This document shows, in pieces, positions 16,294-24,615 of a stretch of 28,338 bases of DNA. The notes under the pieces are model-generated. The model saw nothing but the letters and a program-made list of their open reading frames with translations, ran no database searches and had not been told where the DNA came from. A program made the position numbers and the translations under genes. Origin of the DNA: an uncultured Fluviicola sp. (GTDB lineage: Bacteria > Bacteroidota > Bacteroidia > Flavobacteriales > Crocinitomicaceae). Location of the stretch: positions 1 to 28,338 of the forward strand of contig NZ_CAMLDC010000034.1 in the NCBI RefSeq assembly GCF_946478805.1. The letters are read 5' to 3'. Positions within the stretch are counted from its first letter, which is position 1. Every line of letters starts with the position of its first letter.

Positions 16294-18146
16294 TGAAGAA
16301 GCTTGTATCGGTTTGTTTTTTAGCCCTTTCTTTTTTTGGAATGGGTCAGCATACTCCAAAATCAGTAAATGCGTGTTTGAAACCCTTTTATCACGGAGTT
16401 GCTTCCGGAGATCCCTTATCCGACCGTGTCATTTTGTGGACACGCATCACACCCGAAAACGGGAGTACTTTACCTCAAATTGTTGAATGGAAGATTGCAA
16501 AGGATACGGCATTCACCATCGGATTGCAAAGCGGAGTAGTTTTGACGGATCAGGCGAAAGATTATACGGTGAAAGTAGATCCTATGGGATTGGAAGCAAA
16601 TACGACCTACTATTATCAGTTTAAATCCGATACATTGAAAAGTGTCATTGGACGAACGCGTACAGCTCCGGTTGGGGATTGTGATAGTTTGCGTTTTGCA
16701 GTAGTATCCTGTGCGAATTTTGAAGCAGGTTATTTCAATGTGTTTTCAGCGCTGAAAGAACGAAACGATTTCGATGCGGTGATTTGTTTGGGGGATTATA
16801 TCTACGAATACGAATCGGGAGGATATTCCCCGAATCCAACGGTAAACAGGCAGTGGGAACCAGCGAATGAGATTCTTTCCCTCCAAGATTACAGAGCACG
16901 TTATTCAACCTATCGCCTGGACGATGATTTGCGCGATATGCATCAGCAATTCCCGATCATTGTTGTTTGGGATGATCATGAAACTGCCAATGATGCGTGG
17001 ATGAACGGTGCTGAAAATCACCAGGCAAATGAAGGAAGTTTTGCCGCACGTAAAGCTGCTGCAAAGCAGGCCTTTTTTGAATGGCTTCCCATTCGCGTAA
17101 CAGGAACGACAGATCCGTACCAGATTTTCAGAGAAATCAAATACGGTGATTTGGTAGAGTTGATTATGCTGGATACGCGTTTACACGGACGGGATCAGCA
17201 AGCTGGAACAAGCGGAAGTACCGTGACTTCAACTACAAGACAATTGCTTGGAACAGATCAGTTTTCCTGGTTAGGAACACGTCTTTCTCAAAGCACGGAA
17301 CAATGGAAAGTACTTGCCCAGCAAGTAATGATCGCTCCGCTTACTTTGTTTGGAGCAGCGTTGAACGGAGATCAGTGGGACGGTTATCCAGCAGAAAGAA
17401 ACCGGGTCATCAATCACATTCTCACCTACGATATCAAAGATGTGGTTGTCATCACGGGAGATATCCATTCTTCTTGGGCCAATGATATTCCTGCATCTGG
17501 TTACAATGGTTCGACCGGAAGCGGTTCAGCAGGAGTGGAATTTGTTGCTCCGAGTGTAACCTCTCCAGGAATGAATATTCCGGGTGGTGCATCCGCTTTG
17601 ATGCTTGCAAATTCTCATATCAAGTTCGCAGACTTGTCCGCGCATGGATTTGTTATCATGGATATCAATAAAATACGCGCACAGGCAGATTGGTATTTTG
17701 TCAATACGATTGACAGCAGAAATTCCGGATTTTCTTATGCCACTTCGTTTAAGACAACCCATTTGTCAAGAAATTTGACATCAGTAAATGCAGCAAGTAT
17801 TCCACGAAATGGAATTCAGGGATTCCAGCTTCCGAATTGTCCTTACTATCCATATGTTCCGCCAAGTACCGTCGGATTGAATGAAGATAAACCGGTAATC
17901 TTGAGTTTTTACCCGAATCCTGCTTCCGATAACTTGTTTCTGAATATCAGTTTGCCTTTCCAGGAAACCTGTGAAATTTACCTAGTAGACGACTCCGGGA
18001 AAAGGATTCAGTTGAAAGAAACCTGGAAAGCACAGACAGGATCTTTCCAATGGATGTTTGATATACATGATTTGCCTGCAGGAATGTACCACTTGTTTAT
18101 AAAGAACGGAACGAGTTGCGTCCAGGCAAAAGTCGTGAAAGAATAG
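16293..18146 (+). CDS. PhoD-like alkaline phosphatase/phosphodiesterase with T9SS sorting domain
   Basis: The 617-residue protein starts in TGATG overlap with the stop of the glycine-rich gene. It has a signal peptide (residues 1-19), then a PhoD N-terminal beta domain (FYHGVASGDPLSDRVILWTRI, 32-52). The metallophosphatase core carries VVSCANFEAGYFNVF (C140), GDYIYEY (D168, Y171), VVWDDHETANDAW (D227, D228, H229) and VVITGDIHSSWAND (D390, H392). A T9SS type A tail follows (about 535-617; LSFYPNPASDNLFLNIS, LPAGMYHLFIKNG). PhoD enzymes release phosphate from mono- and diesters such as teichoic acids or phospholipids. With the purple acid phosphatase two genes upstream, it makes a secreted phosphate-scavenging set. 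A terminator follows 35 bases later. Confidence 0.92.
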   Translation: MKKLVSVCFLALSFFGMGQHTPKSVNACLKPFYHGVASGDPLSDRVILWTRITPENGSTLPQIVEWKIAKDTAFTIGLQSGVVLTDQAKDYTVKVDPMGLEANTTYYYQFKSDTLKSVIGRTRTAPVGDCDSLRFAVVSCANFEAGYFNVFSALKERNDFDAVICLGDYIYEYESGGYSPNPTVNRQWEPANEILSLQDYRARYSTYRLDDDLRDMHQQFPIIVVWDDHETANDAWMNGAENHQANEGSFAARKAAAKQAFFEWLPIRVTGTTDPYQIFREIKYGDLVELIMLDTRLHGRDQQAGTSGSTVTSTTRQLLGTDQFSWLGTRLSQSTEQWKVLAQQVMIAPLTLFGAALNGDQWDGYPAERNRVINHILTYDIKDVVVITGDIHSSWANDIPASGYNGSTGSGSAGVEFVAPSVTSPGMNIPGGASALMLANSHIKFADLSAHGFVIMDINKIRAQADWYFVNTIDSRNSGFSYATSFKTTHLSRNLTSVNAASIPRNGIQGFQLPNCPYYPYVPPSTVGLNEDKPVILSFYPNPASDNLFLNISLPFQETCEIYLVDDSGKRIQLKETWKAQTGSFQWMFDIHDLPAGMYHLFIKNGTSCVQAKVVKE

Positions 18147-18180
18147 TCGTAGCGGATTAGTAAATGTACAGGTAGAAGAA

Positions 18181-18210
18181 AAGAAGTTCGTTAATGACGA
18201 GCTTCTTTTT
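18181..18210 (+). terminator. Intrinsic terminator after the phosphatase operon
   Basis: Arms AAGAAGTTCGT and ACGAGCTTCTT pair over 11 positions (one G-U) around TAATG, and are followed by a T run (18206-18210, then GTTTG). It closes the three-gene unit that starts at 12388. Confidence 0.82.
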
Positions 18211-18276
18211 GTTTGTATCAATTAGTATTCTTACCCAAGGTGAAGGTTGGTAAACAATTTCACGCCATAAAAAAAA

Positions 18277-18304
18277 TCTGCGTTATCTACGCCCTCTGCG
18301 AGAG
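18277..18304. repeat. Intergenic TCTGCG-type repeat element
   Basis: This stretch holds TCTGCG at the start and CTCTGCG near the end, spaced by ATCTACGC-like sequence. It resembles the phrases found repeatedly at 20588-20794. It is probably one member of a short dispersed intergenic repeat family. Confidence 0.4.
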
Positions 18305-18405
18305 AAAAAATACCAGGTACTTCGTCCAACTTACGCAAAACGGAATGTTATCCACAATTATGACAAGAAATTAACCGTTTACCATCTAAAATATCAACAT
18401 CTCAC

Positions 18406-18413
18406 TTCTTTTG
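18406..18413 (+). promoter_or_regulatory. Weak -7 box before the Ada-like gene
   Basis: TTCTTTTG is one base off TAnnTTTG. A transcript starting about seven bases downstream would exclude the TTG at 18411 and favours the ATG at 18432 as the start codon. No convincing -33 TTG is seen at the right distance. Confidence 0.3.
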
Positions 18414-18431
18414 CCTAACTTTCGTTCCGCA

Positions 18432-19247
18432 ATGGAATCCGATTTTTCATATCAATCTTCGCGCATGGAATTGCTCTTCAACACCCTGAAATGGATGCTT
18501 GATTCGCAGCAGATCGGTATCAGTATCGAAGAATTAGCGAAACAGGTTGAATTGGGAGAATGGGAAACGCAACATCTTTTCCTGGAGTATTTAGGCAAAG
18601 ACCCGATTAAGTTCGTACAGCATGCTTTTTCTCCGTCCCTGGCGCAAGTCAATAAACAACAGGCGCAACTTTCAATCTTTGATTCCATTGGGGAGGAACA
18701 GGATGAACTACTCACTCATATTGATTTGGACATTCAAATCATAGAGGAATCCCCGGAAGCAATTTACTATTCCATCTTTCCTTATTTTTTGGGAACCGTT
18801 TTTATAGCAAACCACGAATCCGGGATTTGCCAGCTGACTCTTGAAGATTCAGAAGTGGGTTCTATCCGCCTAAGAAGATCTTATCCGAAGAGTACCATCC
18901 GGGAAGAAAAAACCGGACTGCAGGAATTAGCTTATGAAGCCCTGATGAATTATTTCGTGAAGACAGAGGATCTTCCGGTTATTCCAATTGCAGTGAAAGC
19001 AACATCTTTTCAAGTACAAGTCTGGAATGAGATCCAGGCATTGGGAAAATCGGAATTGGCAACTTATGGGATGATTGCTGAAAATTTGGGTGATTTGAAT
19101 GCGTCCAGAGCCGTTGGAACAGCTGTAGGTGCAAATCCGATTGCCTTGTTGATTCCCTGTCACCGGGTGATTCACCATACGGGTAAGATTGGGAATTTCC
19201 GTTGGGAAAGCTGGCGAAAACGAATGTTACTGGCAATTGAAAAATAG
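18432..19247 (+). CDS. Ada-like methylated-DNA-protein-cysteine methyltransferase with N-terminal HTH
   Basis: The start is taken at the ATG at 18432 (271 residues); a TTG at 18411 in the same frame is less likely. The C-terminal half is an O6-methylguanine-DNA methyltransferase: FQVQVWNEIQALGKSELATYG, then NASRAVGTAVGANPIALLIPCHRVI, with acceptor cysteine C243. This protein removes alkyl groups from O6-guanine in a suicide reaction. The N-terminal part (about 14-65) looks like a single AraC-type helix-turn-helix (GISIEELAKQVELGEWETQHLFLEYLG). The zinc-binding Ada N-terminal domain that senses methyl-phosphotriesters is absent. It therefore may repair and bind DNA, but should not respond as E. 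coli Ada does. The next gene starts four bases after its stop. Confidence 0.85.
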   Translation: MESDFSYQSSRMELLFNTLKWMLDSQQIGISIEELAKQVELGEWETQHLFLEYLGKDPIKFVQHAFSPSLAQVNKQQAQLSIFDSIGEEQDELLTHIDLDIQIIEESPEAIYYSIFPYFLGTVFIANHESGICQLTLEDSEVGSIRLRRSYPKSTIREEKTGLQELAYEALMNYFVKTEDLPVIPIAVKATSFQVQVWNEIQALGKSELATYGMIAENLGDLNASRAVGTAVGANPIALLIPCHRVIHHTGKIGNFRWESWRKRMLLAIEK

Positions 19248-19251
19248 AATT

Positions 19252-19650
19252 ATGACACTGGAAGAACTAACAAAAACTCCGATCATAGGAGAATCTGAAT
19301 TGGCAAAATACTGGCGGGTCGACGATCGGACAATCTATTCGGAATCAAAACCGAGCAACCGGACGGTGGAAACGATTGCATCCAATGTTGCTTTGGTGAA
19401 ATCACTGAATGAATACAAACCGGTGAAGTTGATCATTTCTATCGCCAAATCTCCCGTTCCGGATAAAGCAACACGCGAGTTGGCTGCAAAAGAGCTTCCG
19501 TTGACTTATTCTGCAATGGCAATGATTGCACCCAATAAATTGACCGGATTCATCATCAATCTGATCTATGGAATGAAAAAACCACCTATCCCGATGAAGA
19601 CTTTCTCCAATTTTGAAGATGCACACCGATGGATTTTGTTACAAGCTTAA
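19252..19650 (+). CDS. Small STAS/SpoIIAA-like protein
   Basis: The start is the ATG at 19252, four bases after the upstream stop; the longer frame from 19189 overlaps the previous gene and is not needed. The 132 residues have an alternating beta/alpha pattern: YWRVDDRTIYSES, VKLIISIAKSPVPDKATRELAAKELPLTYSAMAMIAPNKLTGFIINLI, then PIPMKTFSNFEDAHRWILLQ. The pattern of a core strand, helix, strand and final helix ending in a WL-like motif recalls STAS/SEC14-type or SpoIIAA-like domains common in Bacteroidota. No function is known. It is likely cotranscribed with the Ada-like gene. Confidence 0.6.
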   Translation: MTLEELTKTPIIGESELAKYWRVDDRTIYSESKPSNRTVETIASNVALVKSLNEYKPVKLIISIAKSPVPDKATRELAAKELPLTYSAMAMIAPNKLTGFIINLIYGMKKPPIPMKTFSNFEDAHRWILLQA

Positions 19651-19705
19651 TAGTAAGTAATGTAACAAAATGAACGGACTTTCGTTTCTCTCTAAAACCT
19701 AGGAC

Positions 19706-20464
19706 ATGAAACCAATCCTACTTTTCATTCTGTTAACTCTTTTATTTCAATCTGTTTTTGCCCAAAAAGAAGTACGAAGTGATTCAATAAGTGTTTCATT
19801 CGCTTACAATCAATCGGAAATTCTGAATTCGGAACAAGTACTTGCACGATTATCCGAAATAGATGCTTCGCTGATTTCGGTTATTAAACTCGTTGGATAC
19901 ACCGATTCAACCGGATCTTTGAAGCGGAACAAAGTATTAGCTTCCGGGAGAATTCAGTCCGTGGAGTATTTATTGAAAAGTCCATCATTCAGCCATGTGA
20001 AGATGGAGCTGGTCAATGCAAACGAACTTTCCGGATACCGAACTGTTCCGGATGAAATGAATCGGAGAGTAGATGTTCTGATTTATGTTAAGGAAAATCC
20101 TCCGGCTCCGACATTGGCTTTCGAACTCAATAAACCGGTCAATCTGAATATCAATTTCAAAGGTGGAACAGCAGATATTCTCCCCATATCCTATCCGAAC
20201 CTGGAAAAATTGCTGGATCTGATGCTTGGCGATACAACCCTGCTGGTGAAATTGCATGGACATGTTTGCTGCGCAAATGATATGGAACTATCTGTTAAGC
20301 GTGCCTATGCTGTGATGCGTTACCTGAGTTTGAAAGATGTGGATTATAAACGAATGTCAGCTGAAGGATTCAGTAACAGCATGGAATTGTTTCCGGATGA
20401 TTCGGAAGAACATATGTCGATGAACCGACGGGTGGAAGCGATCTTTTACCGAAAAACAGAGTGA
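19706..20464 (+). CDS. Exported protein with two tandem OmpA-type domains
   Basis: The 252-residue protein has a signal peptide (MKPILLFILLTLLFQSVFAQ). Domain 1 (about 26-127) runs SVSFAYNQSEI, VIKLVGYTDSTGSLKRNKVLASGRIQSVEYLL, and ends MNRRVDVLIYV. Domain 2 (about 139-250) runs LNINFKGGTADILPISYPNLEKLLDLM, LVKLHGHVCCANDMELSVKRAYAVMRYL, MSAEGFSN, and ends MNRRVEAIFY. Both keep the OmpA landmarks (GH/GYTD, LS..RA..V, NRRVE), which in the family bind peptidoglycan. No beta barrel, TPR or lipobox is seen, so it looks like a periplasmic two-domain binder. The gene stands alone; the downstream gap is repeat-rich. Confidence 0.8.
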   Translation: MKPILLFILLTLLFQSVFAQKEVRSDSISVSFAYNQSEILNSEQVLARLSEIDASLISVIKLVGYTDSTGSLKRNKVLASGRIQSVEYLLKSPSFSHVKMELVNANELSGYRTVPDEMNRRVDVLIYVKENPPAPTLAFELNKPVNLNINFKGGTADILPISYPNLEKLLDLMLGDTTLLVKLHGHVCCANDMELSVKRAYAVMRYLSLKDVDYKRMSAEGFSNSMELFPDDSEEHMSMNRRVEAIFYRKTE

Positions 20465-20604
20465 TTTTTTTCCTCCCGCTGAGGTTCGCTGAGGAGCGCA
20501 GTTGTTTTTAGAAACAGTTTATAAGTTTTTTGTGAGAATTACTCCCAAAGAAACACTTTCTTAAATATTAATTCAAGTTTGGTATGCAATGTTTCTGCGT
20601 ACCT

Positions 20605-20794
20605 CTGCGGGAAATAACGACTATAATCCCATCAAACCTAAAGGTAATCTGTGGGAAATATTAATCCTCCACGTAAACCCGGTGCATCCGTCGCGATAAT
20701 CCCGTCAGTCATCATTTCCGCGAACCTCTGCGCTTTTCTGCGGGAAATACCTGTTATAACTTTCGTGTTCTTCCGTGCTCGTCTGCGGGAAATA
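20605..20794. repeat. Four copies of the CTGCGGGAAATA element
   Basis: Copies are at 20605-20616, 20649-20660 (CTGTGGGAAATA), 20738-20749 and 20783-20794. Spacing is irregular (44, 89 and 45 bases between starts). Several are preceded by CTCTGCG or TCCGTG-like phrases. The pattern looks like a dispersed intergenic repeat family rather than a CRISPR. Confidence 0.75.
20652..20715 (-). pseudogene. Decayed duplicate of the 3' end of murF-alr
   Basis: Bases 20652-20715 align with 20786-20847, which include the true end of the fusion gene. GGGAAATATTAATCCTCCAC, TAAACCCGGTGCAT and CGATAA are kept. On the minus strand the copy still encodes RMHRVYVED and a stop, but small insertions shift the frame just upstream. 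The two copies are 134 bases apart. Confidence 0.7.
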
Positions 20795-23083
20795 TTAATC
20801 CTCCACATAAACCCGGTGCATTCGCTTCGATAACCCGGTCATCACCTCATATGGAATCGTATCCATTGCCTTTGCAAAAGCCTCCATCGCTTGATTTTGG
20901 CCGATAATTTCTACAATATCATTGATTTTCGCATGAACCGAACTGATATCCACCATGATCATGTCCATGCAGACCCGTCCAACTACCGGACATTTGATTC
21001 CATGAATAAAGACAGAACCTTTTCCATTACTTAAACTGCGTCTGAAACCGTCGGCGTAACCAACAGGAATCACTGCAATCGTTAGGTCGTCTGTTGCTTC
21101 ATACGAGCAACCGTATCCGATGAAATCCCCTTTCGGGACTATTTTAATTTGTGAAATCGAACTGTACCAGGAAACGCTTGGTTGCAGGGATGGTTTTAAT
21201 TCCTTGTTTTCAGTATAGCCGTACATGGAAATTCCCAGACGGATGAGATCATAACAGTATTCGGGGTAACGCAGGGAACCCTCCGAATTGAGAATGTGTG
21301 CAAGGAAAGAATCGGAACTGTTTGTTCTGAAGTATGAAACAATCGAATCAAAAGTTGCCAACTGTTTTTTTGTGAATTCGCTGTGAACCGGATTATCTGC
21401 ATCTGCCAGATGTGAATAGATTCCTTGAATCCGGACTTCAGGTTGCGAATTGATAATAGCCAAAACACGCTCTTTGTCACTTGGAGCAAATCCTAGGCGA
21501 TGCATTCCGGTATCGAATTTCAGGTGAATCGGATAAGCTGAAATTTGGTGATGGATCAATGCGGTAATAAATTCATCTAATTGCTCGAACGAATAAATTG
21601 CCGGCTCCAGGCGATATTCGATAATCAGATCGCTGTGTTCCGGGTCGGGATTCATAACAACAATGGAAGAGGAAATCCCAATTCCTGCTTTGCGCAATTC
21701 GACACCTTCGTCTGCAAAAGCAACTCCAAAATCCCGAATACCATTCTGTTGCAAAAACGAAGCAACTTTATCCGCACCTGATCCGTAGGATGAAGCTTTC
21801 ACCATAGCCAATATTTTTACCTCTTTGGGTAAACGGGATTGATAGAAGGAAATATTGTGTTTGATTGCACTAAGGTTCACCTCGACAATCGTCCGGTGTT
21901 TCAATGCTTTTCCTCTTGCCACTTCGTATTCAAAAGCACGGTCCCGATGCGCTTTTACAAGAACAACGGCATTGTGAAAATTTTCCCAGGGAATCGATTT
22001 TCCTTCCGGGATAAAATGAAACTCGTCCGGATTGAAGGAAGCAATCAGTTTCTCAATCTCCAATCGCTCATGGGCATGTTTTTCAGACAATCCGATGACA
22101 ACGATCCGTTTTTTATCCGGTGCCAATTGCCGTTGATGGATCAATGCTTCACTTAAGGCATCCAGATCCAGGTTATAGGTGTCATTGATGATGGTATTTC
22201 CGTTGATCCCTTCAAAAACTTCCATGCGCAATGCAAGTGTCGGAAGCGAATCGATCCGTTCTTCAATCTCTTTCGGTTCAAATTGAAGGAAAGCCAGGAA
22301 TGTTTTCAAAACTCCCAGCATTCCACTGTAACCACTTGGAAAACGGTGATTCTCGTATGGGGAGCAAACCTGGAAATTTCCGGGTAAGCGGTTTTCCAGA
22401 TCGGCAAATGTATAGGGAATAAATGCCAAACGGCATTCCCGGAAAAGCACCCATTTTTCCAGTAGGTGTTCTTCGTTATTGACAAAGTTTTCGCGATGTG
22501 CTTTTCCAAATGCTGTGAAGATACCGTAATCGGGTTGGATCATGTTTTGAAGCACTTTCATTTCTCCCGGTTTCGAGATTCCGGCTTCGATAAAAGCAAT
22601 GGAAGCATTCTCGTGCATTTCCAAAAGGGATAAAGCAACACCCAATTGCGAATTGAAACTTTTAGGACTTCTGACTACTTTGAATTTATCCGAGATACAA
22701 TGGAAAATCCATTCTTTAAAAGTTGTTTTTCCAGTGCTTCCGGTTATGGCGACAACAGGATACGAGAATTGTTTCCGGTGGTAGCTTGCCAATTTCTGAA
22801 GCGCAACCAATTGATCTTCCACCTGGAAGTAAAGTGCATCCTCCTGAAATTTCACTTCGCTGTTTTTCGCAATTACAAATAAACGGATTCCTTGCCGGTA
22901 AGCATCTTCAATGAATTGGTTTCCAGATCTTGTATGACCAGTCAAAGCGAAAAAAAGAGCTCCTTTTGCCTGTTGAATTTTGCGGGAATCGAAGTAAACA
23001 TGTGTAATAGGCCCTGCATTGGAGCCAATTACCTTTGCTTCAAAAATTGCGGTACATGCTTCGATGGAATAATTTAGTCTCAA
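20795..23083 (-). CDS. Bifunctional UDP-MurNAc-tripeptide D-Ala-D-Ala ligase / alanine racemase
   Basis: This is a fusion of MurF and Alr, 762 residues, as known in Bacteroidota. The MurF part (about 1-385) adds D-Ala-D-Ala to the peptidoglycan precursor: ATP loop GSTGKTT at 115-121, [14 protein letters not shown] and NDTYN at 300-304. The Alr part (about 397-762) makes D-Ala from L-Ala with [15 protein letters not shown], then VKASSYGSG with the PLP lysine K429, [18 protein letters not shown] sequence, LGISMYGY and [10 protein letters not shown]. One chain thus supplies and uses D-Ala. The start must be TTG at 23083, because a stop lies just upstream in frame and no early ATG exists. This TTG overlaps the stop of tdk, so translation is probably coupled. 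A broken copy of its last bases lies downstream. Confidence 0.94.
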   Translation of the reverse strand: MRLNYSIEACTAIFEAKVIGSNAGPITHVYFDSRKIQQAKGALFFALTGHTRSGNQFIEDAYRQGIRLFVIAKNSEVKFQEDALYFQVEDQLVALQKLASYHRKQFSYPVVAITGSTGKTTFKEWIFHCISDKFKVVRSPKSFNSQLGVALSLLEMHENASIAFIEAGISKPGEMKVLQNMIQPDYGIFTAFGKAHRENFVNNEEHLLEKWVLFRECRLAFIPYTFADLENRLPGNFQVCSPYENHRFPSGYSGMLGVLKTFLAFLQFEPKEIEERIDSLPTLALRMEVFEGINGNTIINDTYNLDLDALSEALIHQRQLAPDKKRIVVIGLSEKHAHERLEIEKLIASFNPDEFHFIPEGKSIPWENFHNAVVLVKAHRDRAFEYEVARGKALKHRTIVEVNLSAIKHNISFYQSRLPKEVKILAMVKASSYGSGADKVASFLQQNGIRDFGVAFADEGVELRKAGIGISSSIVVMNPDPEHSDLIIEYRLEPAIYSFEQLDEFITALIHHQISAYPIHLKFDTGMHRLGFAPSDKERVLAIINSQPEVRIQGIYSHLADADNPVHSEFTKKQLATFDSIVSYFRTNSSDSFLAHILNSEGSLRYPEYCYDLIRLGISMYGYTENKELKPSLQPSVSWYSSISQIKIVPKGDFIGYGCSYEATDDLTIAVIPVGYADGFRRSLSNGKGSVFIHGIKCPVVGRVCMDMIMVDISSVHAKINDIVEIIGQNQAMEAFAKAMDTIPYEVMTGLSKRMHRVYVED

Positions 23084-23658
23084 TGCTCAATTTTATTGTA
23101 ACAACTGCGACAAAGGGGTTCGTATGTTTCAACTGCTCCAACCAATACCTGTCCTTCGTCCTTTGTTGTTCTATGTGAGTACTGTGCTAAGTTACCACAT
23201 GAAACGCAAATGGCATGTACTTTTGTAACATATTCCGCGATGCATAAAAGATCCGGCATCGGGCCAAAAGGTTTTCCCAAATAATCCATATCCAAACCTG
23301 CGATAATGACACGTACACCTTGTTTGGCCAGATCAGTACAAACCTGGACTAAACCGGGATCAAAAAATTGGGCTTCATCAATGGCAACGATGCGTTCCTT
23401 TTTCCAATGTTTTAGAATTTCAGCCGAATTGGTCACCGGAATCGCTTCCAAAGAAGATCCCACATGGCTCACCACCTGTTCTTCATGATAGCGGTTATCA
23501 ATAGCCGGTTTGAAAAGCAGCAATTTTTGTTGCGCAAATTCCACGCGTTTCAAACGACGGATCAACTCTTCGGTTTTTCCTGAAAACATCGATCCGCAGA
23601 TCACTTCAATCCACCCGTTTTGTCTCGCTTCAGAAGGAATTTGCTCTAAAAACATCAT
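23080..23658 (-). CDS. tdk: Thymidine kinase (type II)
   Basis: Thymidine kinase phosphorylates thymidine with ATP in the salvage pathway. The 192-residue protein has the P-loop GSMFSGKT (22-29), DEAQFF (94-99), [15 protein letters not shown] (121-135) and the structural zinc cysteines C151, C154, C183 and C186 (CVSC and CRSC), all in place. Length matches the family (about 190-200). Its stop overlaps the TTG start of murF-alr, so these form one minus-strand operon. A 12-base palindrome (TTCGGTTCCGAA, 23695-23706) lies about 40 bases upstream of the start in the divergent gap. Confidence 0.96.
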   Translation of the reverse strand: MMFLEQIPSEARQNGWIEVICGSMFSGKTEELIRRLKRVEFAQQKLLLFKPAIDNRYHEEQVVSHVGSSLEAIPVTNSAEILKHWKKERIVAIDEAQFFDPGLVQVCTDLAKQGVRVIIAGLDMDYLGKPFGPMPDLLCIAEYVTKVHAICVSCGNLAQYSHRTTKDEGQVLVGAVETYEPLCRSCYNKIEH

Positions 23659-23826
23659 TTTTCAAGGTTATCAACAATCCAATATAAACAACTATTCGGT
23701 TCCGAACGGAAAAACTGTTTCCTGAATTGTAATTTTAACCTGCAAAAATTGTGATTTCTCGTGTCTTAAAATGAATGAGGTTTACAAGTTTTGGCAAATG
23801 TTGAAAAATTTCGAAATACTGGAAAT

Positions 23827-24615
23827 ATGGAAATGCACGCGTTAATCGAAGAAATTGCAGCTTTATTGGTCAAGATAAAGTCGGGAGAAGCTACTATCGG
23901 TGAGTTGGAGGCTTTTGCAGCAGCTACGAATCAATTGAATGAGCGCGCAATTATTTTGCGATATAAAGCGTATGAAGCAAAAGTTTACGGAACGTCGGTT
24001 CAGGATCAGGAACCTGTTTCGGAAGCACCTGCTGTTGTAAAAGAAGACATTGCTCCGATCATTGAAGCTCAGGAAGTTCATCCGGAAGCTCAGGAAGAAC
24101 CTTCTTTTGATCTGTTTGGTATGGAGGACGATGAGGAAGAAGCGGAAGATGAGGTTGCTTTTGAATTGATTGAAGATGAAGTGGAAGAAGTGGTAGACGA
24201 AGAACCGATTGAGGAAGTTATTGAACCCGTTCGTCATCACCATGAGGCTCTGGAAGAAAAAGAGCCGGAAGCTCCGGAACCTGCTTTTGCGGCACCGATT
24301 GAAAACACACAGGGTTTACATCCGATTTACGGGAAATTGAATTCCAATGACGGAACTTTGGCAGCACGCCTGATGTCTGTTCGGTTGGAAACATTGAAAG
24401 GGGCTTTTGGATTTAATGAGCGTCTGCAAATTATCCAGGAATTGTTCAATGGTTCAAATGATGAATTCAACAACCTGATCGAGCAATTGGAAACAATCCC
24501 GTCAAAGGAACAGGCAAGGTCTTTGGTAAGCAGTTATGCAAATAAGTACCATTGGGATTCCGAAAGTCAATTGGCAATCGAATTAATTCAAAAAGTTGAA
24601 CGCAAGTATGCATAA
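23827..24615 (+). CDS. Conserved acidic Bacteroidota protein of unknown function
   Basis: The start is placed at the ATG at 23827 (262 residues); a TTG at 23791 in the same frame is weaker, since AAGTTTTG just before it resembles a -7 box. The layout is a helical head (1-50, LIEEIAALLVKIKSGEATIGELEAF), a long acidic Glu/Asp/Pro-rich linker (about 60-160), and a conserved C-terminal domain (about 170-262) with VRLETLKGAFGFNERLQIIQELFNGS and a final ANKYHWDSESQLAIELIQKV. I know similar C-terminal domains from other Bacteroidota proteins but no function. No signal peptide is present, so it is likely cytoplasmic. Its 3' end overlaps the next gene by eight bases. Confidence 0.75.
   Translation: MEMHALIEEIAALLVKIKSGEATIGELEAFAAATNQLNERAIILRYKAYEAKVYGTSVQDQEPVSEAPAVVKEDIAPIIEAQEVHPEAQEEPSFDLFGMEDDEEEAEDEVAFELIEDEVEEVVDEEPIEEVIEPVRHHHEALEEKEPEAPEPAFAAPIENTQGLHPIYGKLNSNDGTLAARLMSVRLETLKGAFGFNERLQIIQELFNGSNDEFNNLIEQLETIPSKEQARSLVSSYANKYHWDSESQLAIELIQKVERKYA

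Larger units (their letters stand above)
20465..20794. other. Repeat-rich convergent intergenic region
   Basis: No real gene lies in these 330 bases. They hold a doubled CGCTGAGG (20477-20484 and 20487-20494), four copies of a CTGCGGGAAATA-type element, and a decayed copy of the 3' end of the neighbouring murF-alr gene. A short plus-strand frame at 20651-20833 is an artefact of these repeats. No clear terminator is seen for either convergent gene. Confidence 0.6.

Noticed and set aside
18348..18356. TTATCCACA, a perfect DnaA box
   Set aside because: A single copy, with no cluster, no AT-rich unwinding element and no dnaA or dnaN nearby; a chance match is plausible in 28 kb.
20605..20794. Possible CRISPR-like array
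   Set aside because: Repeat units are 12 bases with irregular spacing, spacers are not unique and no cas genes are present.
20651..20833. Plus-strand 60-residue frame
   Set aside because: It lies within the repeat cluster and over the antisense end of murF-alr; explained by the repeats.
23695..23706. Palindrome TTCGGTTCCGAA upstream of tdk
   Set aside because: It is short and single; possible operator for tdk but no supporting second site or known regulator motif, so not listed as a feature.
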